Source of the DNA: Hermatobates lingyangjiaoensis
Lineage: Eukaryota > Arthropoda > Insecta > Hemiptera > Hermatobatidae
Direction: 5' to 3'
DNA: 64,000 nucleotides
Assembly (NCBI GenBank): GCA_026182355.1
Contig: JAPFBL010001929.1
Coordinates: 1 to 64,000 of the forward strand
Under the pieces are notes generated by a model. The model saw only the letters and a program-made list of their open reading frames with translations, made no database searches and was not told the origin of the DNA. A program made the translations under genes and the position numbers. Of this stretch, positions 54,361 through 63,402 are shown in pieces (position 1 is the stretch's first letter; every line of letters starts with the position of its first letter).

Positions 54361-54830
54361 GCATTGAAAAACAAACAAATACAAAGTATTATAATTCGTA
54401 AAATTGATACGAGGTTAAGGTTATCTATGTGTTTAGGATTGTGAAAATTATCATAAATATTGTGAATCAAACATTATCAGGTCTGATACTAAAGAAAAAA
54501 ATAATATATAACTTTTGGGTAAAAACACATGCATCACTTACAAGTGACCTGTAAATGCAGACAAAAAGCCTTGTTACACTTTAACCTTGAAACCTTAAAG
54601 CCGACATGCCAGAAAAAAATTTGACGCATAAAACTTTTACATATTTAGGCGTAATAATTATCTAATGAATCATCTATGTAGAGCTCTTGAATATGAAATG
54701 AATAATGCTATTTGTTTTATTAGTAGGCTACATTAGAAGATATATAGCATACATAATATATAATATTAATATGTTTATATATAATATACATATATTGCAG
54801 AAAAATCACAACAAATAAAAACTGGATGCA
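54361..54830. other. No gene seen
   Basis: AT-rich, with no supported feature. Confidence 0.55.
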
Positions 54831-54879
54831 ATCAATGAAGTTCAAACCACAATGGAAAAGGAAAACAATAGAAATAAAT

Positions 54880-54914
54880 GCTCTGAGAATTTTCAATTTA
54901 TGTTGTCAGAGAGC
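54880..54914 (-). ncRNA. Hammerhead, AGRCCU-derived, in fold-back
   Basis: Minus strand: perfect GCUCU/AGAGC stem I, CUGACAA core, AAUUCU stem III, C. An inverted partner with GCUCU CUGACAA lies at 54988-54999 but lacks the 3' half. Confidence 0.58.
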
Positions 54915-55143
54915 AAACAAAGTAAAAACTTAGAAGCTAACATAATAGTAATGATTACTTTTATGGTAACTTCTCAGTTGTTACCATACTTTGTTTGCTC
55001 TCTGACAACATACATGTATATTAAATATATATGTATTTAATATTAATACATCTTTTATTCAATATCCGTATCATTACAAAGGAGAAATTTTTAAAAGAAA
55101 GCTCACAGATATGTATATATATTTATTTTTTTGAGATGTTAAC

Positions 55144-55175
55144 TTGAAAAAGAACACTAAGTGTTCAAAAAACGT
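55144..55175 (+). ncRNA. Decayed hammerhead, GAACAC stem II, U3-A8 core
   Basis: UUGAAAA (55144-55150), extra A, perfect stem II GAACAC/GUGUUC (55152-55157/55161-55166); GAA mutated to AAA; AACGUU region follows. Confidence 0.5.
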
Positions 55176-55228
55176 TCTCAGTTTAGTAATTCTTGAAATC
55201 CCCCCCCTCGAATACTATTATTTTATGT

Positions 55229-55560
55229 TTATTGCGCTTTTAACATGATGAGCTGGTGGAATATTTTTGTTGAGTCGAAGGGCTTGAGGGTTGAAAAGAG
55301 TTTGAGAACAGGCAGATTGAGAGGGTGACTATGGAGGGGGTGGAGGTTTTGAAGACAGTTATAGGCAGCTGTGGAGGCCGGTGTGTTTGTAGCTTGTCTC
55401 CAGGACAACCGCCTGGCCAGCCACCTCTCGCAGACCTCAGCTCTGTGTCTCTCAACCAGTGAGGTCATCTACCCAGCTGGTGTATTCCAAGAGGAAACCC
55501 AACGTAACCTGCAACAGCCCCAACTTCAAAACTCTTCTAAGCCATTCAAAACCGGCTTAT
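55229..55560. other. GC-rich island, open on both strands, unknown
   Basis: Plus frame 55371-55694 and minus frames 55229-55468 and 55240-55455 overlap. The plus reading (LQDNRLASHLSQTSALCLST and on) contains AG/GT boundaries but no recognised domain. It may be an exon or an unknown element. Confidence 0.3.
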
Positions 55561-55867
55561 TTCTTAATTCCACACACGACTGTAACAAGGTTGATCCCAA
55601 ATTAGTGAAATCAGTGGTATTTACACATACCAGGAAAACAATACAATCTCAAACATACAAATCGTTATACAAAAAACGTAATTCATACACGTAAGGTTCG
55701 AAATTTTGTTAAAACAAACGTAAGGTTAGGCATGGTCATTTCTGTATTGTAGACCATGACAGCTAAATTTTAAAAGAATCAGAGTAGGTCAAAGTTTAAG
55801 TAATAATTAAAAATAATTATAATAGATAAATAATAATAATTATTTTTTATTGTAATAATTACAGTAA

Positions 55868-56335
55868 ACTCTTTTTTTTTTATCATCTTTATTTACAAAT
55901 ATACAACTACGCATATTATGCGTAACAGATTACACAATGACATCGATGCACATGAGCAAAGAATGAAACCCACTGGTTCAACTTCTCGCTTTGTTTTTTT
56001 TTTTTTTTAAAGCATATTATTGTAATAGTAGATCCCTGGGCTATTTTCTCTTGAGTCGTCTTGGTGGGTTCTGGGAAGGTGAGGAGGAAGCAAGGATTCG
56101 TACAAATGGAAAGGTTGTTGTGAAATGACTTATAACGATCAGAGGCAAGGTTTTGGATGAATGGAATTTTTAGGTCTTTATGAAGGGTGTAGTTTTTGAC
56201 GTAATACCGAGCATTTGTGATAGTGCGGAGAATTTTAGATTGCAATGATTGTATTCTATGAATATTGGATGGTTTTGCACAACCCCATAGTTCAAGTCCG
56301 TACAGTAAACTCAAACAAATAGTTACAAAAGGATT
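55868..56335 (-). pseudogene. Jockey-clade LINE, 3' end
   Basis: The minus frame 56314-55916 reads YGLELWGCAKPSNIHRIQSL and on to HFNN-type C-terminal sequence, the same segment as in 38890-39205. The 3' UTR ends with AAATAAAGATGATAAAAAAA (55868-55890). Strongly 5'-truncated. Confidence 0.82.
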
Positions 56336-56443
56336 TTATACGTTTGCATGATGTAGTAGCATACGATAGCTGCCTAGGAATTTAGTATGCATGAACATCA
56401 AATAGAATAATTTTTAATAATTACTATTAATCGCGTAATGTGA

Positions 56444-56745
56444 GCCAGGCTAGATCAGTGGTTAGCGTACTCGCCTCTGAACTGGTAAGTCCGGGGTTCG
56501 ATCCCCACCTGGCCTTCGATTTATTCACGCGGGAGGTGAATAAATCTGAGTAGGTCATCCCTCGGAGAGAGGACGTACAGCCGTGGGTCGCAAGCCTGTA
56601 CGATGTCCGGTATCGTTAAAGATCCCTGCTAGAAATACACTTGAGTTAGGCAAAATTTAGGACTCCCTAAGTAGAATCTGTAGAATCACCGATCAAACAA
56701 AAAGACTGTAAAGGGCTGACGTTTTTAGCCTTCTAGGGGATCGGA
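56444..56745 (+). mobile_element. Full-length tRNA-derived SINE, best-preserved copy, tail type A
   Basis: tRNA-like head 56444-56514: acceptor GCCAGG/CCTGGC, A box region GATCAGTGGTTAGCG, B box GGGGTTCGATCCCC. Then hairpin GATTTATTCAC/GTGAATAAATC (56518-56546), body, tail CTTCTAGGGGATCGG and an A-rich end. Internal A and B boxes would allow RNA polymerase III transcription. Confidence 0.92.
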
Positions 56746-59270
56746 AAAAATAAAAAAAAATAAAAGTGTTTTCGTTAAATAACTTTACTAACAATTGTTG
56801 TGGTCAACTTAGCTAAGGTCTATAGTACTAATAAAAAATACTCTGATTAAGTAGTAGAATACAAAGTGTTAGTATATGATGCAGAATATGAACCTACTAG
56901 ATAATGCAGTTTAAAGAATAGAATATGAGAGTTGAAAATCAAATGATATGTAAGTTTTCCTTGTAGAAAATTTATTTTCAAGATATTGAAAAAAACAATA
57001 TATGTTTACCGGCATCCCTACTTCTTTTCATATAGAAAGCCTCTCTTACCTATGGACTGGTAGATCCTGGCTTGATTCTTACTCTGCCTTTAGATTTTTT
57101 CCAAATAAGAAGTGCTGTAAAAAAACTTGTTTAAATTTTATTTCATTCTAAAAATTGAATTGAAAAATATATAAAAAAAAAATTATAACCAGCACTGATA
57201 GAATTACAAATGAAGAACCAGTTAAAATGTTTAAGCACGAAGGAGGAAAAAGTATTTGAAAGATATATTTTGTGAAATAGATAAAATAACTATTTGATAA
57301 TATTTAAAAAAAAAAATTGAAAATATGAGTAGCAATATGCAAAGTTTGATAGGAACACAACATTTACTAGAAATTTGCTAATATGATGAATGAGCTATCG
57401 TAAAATTTAATTAAAATGAGTAAGAAATATTTGTAAACATAATTTTACTTATTCATTTTATGATTTTATTTCATTTTATTAATATTTTATTATTTATTTT
57501 ATAATTTTACTTAGGTAAAAACTTATGAAAAACATTCATTAAAACAAGAAAAAAAATGCTCAGAGCGAACTAAGTGAATGAAATTAGATAATAAGTTAAT
57601 TTTTCCCATTTTGTACTTCCTATATTTTCAAAAATGATTTTTTTTATTATTTCATCAAATTAATTTTCTGTTTAGAAACCTTAATAAGCATCTATTATAG
57701 ATGGGGACTAATTAAATTGATTCCCTGATTTATATGGACGTTGAAAATCCAGTTTAGAAATTGATGAAGGAGACCGATTTATCATTCCTAATTAATTAGT
57801 AATTAATTAATTATATCAATTAATAATTCACAGTATTATATAGACGATGGAATAGAATTTAAATTTTATGAATCTAGTCAAGAATGAAGTGATATTTGTA
57901 AACACTGTTTCAAATATTTCAGAGGTGAATTTTTTCTAAAATATGTAAAATAAAAAAATCATTAATTTGTACGCATTGATTTTAAATTTAAACAGACCAA
58001 TTTTATTTTGTTTATTTATGCTTTATAATTGTTAATAATTAGTGTTGATTTTGATTCAAGTTCATTTAATAAGAGTGACAGAATAGTGTATACTTATATT
58101 TCAAAATTTGGAATTGAAACAGTAATATTAGATAAGAAATAGTGTTCTTTTTTAATTAGTCTAGGCTTAGTGAACAGGTGAAATTATTTAAAATTGTATT
58201 TCAGTTATTATTAAAATTTAGTCATTTTAATTTGATCTTCAAAAGAATACTTTATAAAAATTCAATTCAGTATCTTTCTTCACCTAAACTATAAATTTAA
58301 TCCAAGTGAAAAAAGAAACCCTCAAGTCACGCAACAAATTCAATATTTGCTTGAAATAAATATTTTTTATTTATAGAATGTAATTTGAAAATTGTTTGAC
58401 TTAAGGGGACGTTTATATGGATTTTTTTTTTTTTACTTTAAATTGCTGTCCTTGTTTGAATAATGGTCAAAAAAAAAAAAGAAAAGTAAACTAAAAAAAC
58501 ATGCAACTCTTCAAAGGGTATTATAAAGGTCGTAGTCAGCAGAAATAAAATGAAGCATAACCCTTGCAAAATGCTTTATCAATAATATACAAACTTAGGA
58601 GGCGGAGACCGCTTCCCCTGAGAGGAATGCTCCCGCAATTGAAGCAGCCTTCAGGTGGTCTTTCTTTAATTTTCTTCTCTCTACCAATTCATTTATTTTA
58701 TGTATTTGTTGTATAAATTTGTGTATATTACTTAAAAACTCTACTCTATCAGTAATTTTTACCTTTTCCCCTGTATAAGTCATTAGACGTTGGTTTGTCG
58801 GCAGAATTTTTTTGTCCGTCAGTTAATAATTTTTTTATTGATTATATTAAACAGTGTCTAATTTAAATTTCTGAGGGAACCTATTTTCCGAAGTAATGGT
58901 TCCTGTAATAATTTTAACTATAAGAGCAAATTACTGAAAAACATGAACCCGAGACTCTAAAAAAATTAATTCAATCGCTTAAACCCGTAATATTTCACAA
59001 AATTTCCTTTCAATCAATTGTGAGTTTATAGGCCTGTAACTGCCTTTTCAAATATTTTTACTTTATTTTTATAAATGAGGTCTGCCAAGGTTCAAAAGAC
59101 GCACTGTGCGGCGCGCCATCAAAAACTGTGATATACCTTTAATAGTAACCCCCGTTTTTTATTCTAGGTCATGTTTTATTTTTATAAATATTTGTACGAA
59201 AGTTTAGCTGAACATTTCAGTTTGTGACTTTTATGAATGTTTTAATTCATCGCCTCTCACTTACGGGCTT
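56746..59270. other. AT-rich DNA, no gene seen; SINE scrap
   Basis: 57045-57110 is a decayed SINE head (CTATGGACTGGTAGATCCTG). The 62-codon minus frame at 58595-58783 has no recognised domain. Confidence 0.5.
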
Positions 59271-59277
59271 TACTGTC

Positions 59278-59425
59278 TTATGAGCTCCTCCCAAGGGGCT
59301 CATATACTGTACTTTATGAGCTCTTCCCAAGGGGCTCATATACTGTACTTTATGAGCTCTTCCCATGGCTCATATACTGTATTTTATGAGCTCCACCCAA
59401 TGGGCTCATATACTGTACCTAATGG
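59278..59425. repeat. 37-bp tandem repeat, 4 units, each a hairpin
   Basis: Each unit holds ATGAGC...GCTCAT, a 6-bp inverted repeat around CTCCCAAGG-like loops, then ATACTGTACTTT. The loops vary while the stems stay identical. Confidence 0.88.
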
Positions 59426-59549
59426 GTGTGGATAATTTTTAAATTTTGCACCCATTATCCATGTAATAACAAAGACCACCAATAGTATGTGTTGTCACCC
59501 ATCCATGTTTTAAACACGCCCAATGTTGGTTAACTTCTGTGATCTAGAC

Positions 59550-59978
59550 CAGGGGTTGGGAACCTTTCTTGGAGTAAAGGCCATTTTAGTACCATCCACT
59601 TTCCCAAAAGGCCACCATGAATGGATAAGCAAATTCTTATATAATAGTTATATTGTAAAATCTTTGAATTTATCATTATATTACTCGATCAGTGCATCTA
59701 AAACGGTTTAGCATCTTTCAAAAGATTCAGCAGTGTCCTCACTGCCTTTGTTTATTACCTTTGTTAACTCAGGAAAATGATCTTCTAAAAGCTTAGACTT
59801 TTCAAGTAATGATTCATGAATAGTCTTCTTCCTAAATGCCAGAATTTTTTTTCCTTTATTACCATAATTGTCATTTTATAAAATTTTGAAACATTTTTTT
59901 TCAACAAACCCCAGAAGGCTGCATTTCATTGTTCAAAAGGCCACATGCGGCCTTAAGACAGCAGGTTCCCCACGTCAA
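59550..59978. mobile_element. hAT-type non-autonomous element (relic)
   Basis: Starts CAGGGGTTGGGAACCTTTCT and ends near GGCCACATGCGGCC...GCAGGTTCCCCACG, the inverse of the start. No transposase. A small GTCAAACTCTGT tandem follows (59975-60022). Confidence 0.78.
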
Positions 59979-60022
59979 ACTCTGTGTCAAACCCTGTGTC
60001 AAACTCCCTGTGTCAAACTCTG

Positions 60023-60765
60023 GAATTTAGGTAAATCGGTAGATAGGTTGAACTTAGTAGATCTGGAATTCAATACCTGATCTAGAGGGAATCAGTGTAT
60101 GTCTTAATTGTTTATGTCTTAATCAGTTAATGTCTTAAGTCTTTTGCTTCAAAGTAGCGATAAGATCATTGTTTCCTCATCAGAAACTTGACAAGACTAA
60201 TAAAGATGAGGATGAATGGATCCATGGGATTGAGTTGGTGGTAGGTGGGGGGGGGGGAGGGGGGGAGGAAGGGAGAGATAGAAGAAGGGAATAGTTCGAA
60301 AAGTAAACATGTTTTTCACCACTGGCCAATTTTAGAGATTATATCTAAGTGCCAAACACATTCTCTACATTTTCCCCATATCACCTCCAATAATGTCAGT
60401 TTAAATTAGAATGAATGAACTAATTAAATTCATTAGCCCTGAGTTTGATCATTCATTTAGTTTTCAGGACTGCTGACTGTAGAAAAAGGGTCTTCAACCC
60501 CTTCTCTTCCCTCCCCTACTTTGATTCTATATTTGCATAACATGAACTCAACTAGAACAATGCCTTTAAAAAACAAAACTTGAAGAGAAGAAATAATAAA
60601 GACATTATGTTAAAACAGCATTTGTTATTCACTTTACTGTTTTGCACTTTGCTCATTTTGCTAATTTAGGATGTCAACGAATCAAAATATTCACTCATTT
60701 TTTTTTTTGGTAATATTATTAATAAGTGACTTTAGACGAACAAATGCAGTATAAAGATCTATACT
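60023..60765. other. No gene seen; G homopolymer
   Basis: A G-rich run lies at 60245-60265. Confidence 0.55.
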
Positions 60766-60805
60766 GCCGTTGTGTTTCCGGCGTGCTTGGTCGCCCTTTC
60801 TATTT

Positions 60806-60846
60806 TCTCCTGAAGACGGATCATCCAAAAATTCAAGTTTGTAAGT
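60806..60846 (+). ncRNA. Hammerhead, AAUU type
   Basis: CUC stem, CUGAAGA (60810-60816), extra C, stem II GGA/UCC, G12 to A, AAUU, GTAAGT at 60841-60846. Ends in (TA)n at about 60931. Confidence 0.62.
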
Positions 60847-61043
60847 GTGTCTCTTTCTCTGTGTGTTGCTTTTCTTCGTATTGAGCTGATTTGCGTCCAG
60901 TTTGGATAGTTTTTTTTTAATTTTGAGTGAAATATATATATATATATATATATATCTGTTATATATATATAACAAGATTTCACATAAACACGTGAAATAA
61001 CAATAAATTATCAAACCACAATACGAAAAGGGAAAAAAATACT

Positions 61044-61082
61044 AAGGTCTTTCAACCGTAACAAGCGGTCTTCATCAGAGCT
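61044..61082 (-). ncRNA. Hammerhead, AGACCU type, left arm
   Basis: Minus strand: CUGAUGA (61078-61072), ACCG/CGGU stem II with a 7-nt loop and a bulge, GAA, AGACCU, U. Stem I is weak. Confidence 0.68.
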
Positions 61083-61090
61083 GGGTTTTT

Positions 61091-61126
61091 GACTTTGACG
61101 AAGACCGCTTGTTACGGTTGAAAGAT
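61091..61126 (+). ncRNA. Hammerhead, AGAUCU type, right arm
   Basis: GACU, UUGACGA core (C3 to U), ACCG/CGGU stem II, GAA, AGAUCU, U. Fold-back with the left arm; outer ends are TA runs and the TTTCAC hairpin at 60977. Confidence 0.65.
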
Positions 61127-61144
61127 CTTTTGTATTGTGGTTTG

Positions 61145-61147
<3 letters not shown>

Positions 61148-61222
<75 letters not shown>

Positions 61223-61260
61223 ACGTGTGTGTGTTAGAGAGAGAGATATGGAGAGAGGAG
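61148..61260. repeat. (TA)n then (GA)n and GT-rich microsatellite
   Basis: TA to 61184, GA to about 61213, then GTGT/GAGA mixtures. Confidence 0.95.
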
Positions 61261-61666
61261 AACGAGAGAGGGTATGTGTGCGAGCTGTGTTGTCCTTTTC
61301 TAGTATCCCAAGCAGAGAAAGTTTTATTTCAGCTTGGACCACTTTTTAGTAGAAAAAAATTTGAAATAAATATTTTACTATTGTTAAAATGTATACATAA
61401 CTCATATATAATAATTTTAATAATTATTTTAGAATAGTGCTATTGCAACAGTTTTAGAAGATCATGTACCCATAGATAATAGCATAAAACAATCTTAGTC
61501 TTTTTGGAACAACATAAGTAACAAGTTTTAATAAAACTACCGATAGATAGTTTGTTATAATTTAAGGATAATTAACACACTCTTCATTAGGGTTCATTAT
61601 CTGGAAAAAATTATTGTTTTGCGATTTATTAGAAGTCTTACTTTGTTATTTTCTGACTTTCTTAGT

Positions 61667-61670
<4 letters not shown>
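61261..61670. other. No gene seen
   Basis: AT-rich, with no supported feature. Confidence 0.55.

Positions 61671-61715
<45 letters not shown>
61671..61715. repeat. (TA)n microsatellite
   Basis: Pure TA. Confidence 0.95.
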
Positions 61716-61721
<6 letters not shown>

Positions 61722-62009
61722 CATCTATTGAGAACAATCTACTCAGAATTTACCTTATTAGTATAAACTTTAGTAAACTGTTCTAGAGTATGGTTCAAGG
61801 TTCAACTTATTTTTAAAGGAACATTGAACGAAAGGAAAGTAAACTAGAGATAATAATTATTCAGTTTAATATGACTAATGTAACCTCTATATAATTAATA
61901 TAATCATCAGTTAATTAATACGATTTTTCGTAAACTATGTTGCTCTGATTTTCAGAAAAAAAAAGGTTATTTACCTGTTTTAAATTTGAAAATTTTACTT
62001 TAATATTGA

Positions 62010-62306
62010 ATGTAGAAGGATGTCAAGTAAACGATGTAAGAAATCCACTGGCTATTTGAACAAAAACCATGTTCTCTTGTAGGAGAATATTTCGTTTCAT
62101 GAAATGTTCACTTTGGATTTTCATAAATGTTATTACTGCTGTAGTTATACTAATGAAATTATTTGCATCAGCTGTGTGATGTACAAAAATAAGTTTATAT
62201 ATTGATATGTCCTTCAATCACTATCTGTACTACCTCAGGAATGAAAGACTAATAATCATATCCCATTTAGATGTTTAAGTTATGCTAATAAATACATATG
62301 GAGATG
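62010..62306 (+). repeat. Unknown interspersed repeat, copy interrupted by a transposon
   Basis: Matches 53088-53430. The match ends where the element at 62309 begins. Confidence 0.7.
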
Positions 62307-62308
62307 TA

Positions 62309-62702
62309 CGGGTGATTGAAAAGTAACTCCCTATTTTAAAAAAACTATAATTTATTTTTAAAATATAATTTCTACAATTAATGAATATGAGAAGGAAGTA
62401 TAATGCATGGGCTTTTATTTAACATTAGATATGGGCGCCTTTATTTGCCACCAGCTTCTCAAGTCGACCAGGAATCGCATCAACTGATTTCGCAAGAAAC
62501 TCTTGTGGGATGGAAATCATAACTTCTCGTATTCGCCCTTCAAGTTCTTCCAAATTCAGATTTAAATAAATCTGAAAGGAAAACAAGAACATAAATTAAA
62601 TTGCCATACATTAAGTAATATATACACAAAATTGAGATTTAATTGAGATTTAAAATAATTTGTATTTATTTTAAAATAGGGAGTTACTTTTCAATCACCC
62701 TG
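62309..62702 (-). mobile_element. Tc1/mariner-superfamily deletion element with terminal repeats
   Basis: Ends GGGTGATTGAAAAGTAACTC (62310) and its inverse at 62681-62700, about 30 bp each, with TA at both borders (62307-62308, 62703-62704). Inside, the minus strand encodes a transposase C-terminus, EELEGRIREVMISIPQEFLA then DAIPGRLEKLVANKGAHI and stop (about 62560-62425). The catalytic domain is gone. Confidence 0.85.
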
Positions 62703-62704
62703 TA

Positions 62705-63120
62705 TATAATGCTTTATAAATTTACAAACGGTTTGACGCGGGGTGTTTTGAAAGCTGAAATTCGGTCGAAAGTGAAGGTATATTTTTTTCGAAAATTTTA
62801 GTCAAGGGTTGAGGCGTTGGAAAGCTGAGTCACCAATGTATTCCATCAATGCTTTTATACAATTCACTATTATACATGCTTTTTTTCTGTCCTGAAATAG
62901 TAAAAAAAGCCTAGCAAACATAATAGATCTCTCTTTTGTTGAACCTGACTTAGAAAACAGGTTAATTTTGTTAATATAATAAAAATCTAGAAAATCTTTT
63001 CTAGTTTAGTTATTTCAGTGTGTTTATTCGGTCAGTCGATGTTTATTAAAAAGTGACGTTTCCTAGATATAAAGGTGTGACATTTAATCTTTAGTTCATT
63101 GTAAGGTTTACTCTCTCATA
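62705..63120. other. No gene seen
   Basis: AT-rich, with no supported feature. Confidence 0.55.
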
Positions 63121-63207
63121 TAAAAAGATTTCACAATAAACGGGTGAAATAACAATCAACGTTCAAACCACAACACTTTGATAAGAGTCAAATCCCCACT
63201 GACAGAG

Positions 63208-63390
63208 TCAGTTGGGACTCTGACGAAGACCGCTTTCTCTCATTTCTTATTGTGTTTAGGACGTTTAGTCAGTTGGGACTCTATCGAAGACCGCTTTTTC
63301 TGATTTCTTATTGCGTTTAGAACGTTTAGTCAGTTGGGACTCTGACGAAGACCGCTTTTTCTCATTTCTAATTGCGTTTACAACATTTAC
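63208..63390 (+). repeat. 61-bp tandem repeat built from a hammerhead 5' half, 3 units
   Basis: AGTTGGGACTCTGACGAAGA begins at 63210, 63271 and 63332. Each unit has stem I GACU plus CUGACGA (CUAUCGA in unit 2) and ACCGC, then jumps to the TCATTTCTTATTG flank, so the GAA and stem III half is deleted. A TTTCAC/GTGAAA-type hairpin precedes it (63127-63148). Confidence 0.85.
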
Positions 63391-63402
63391 TCTCTCTTAT
63401 AT

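Noticed and set aside
56444..56514. Functional tRNA gene
   Set aside because: The T-arm and anticodon arm do not fold as a standard tRNA and the sequence continues into a repeated SINE body.
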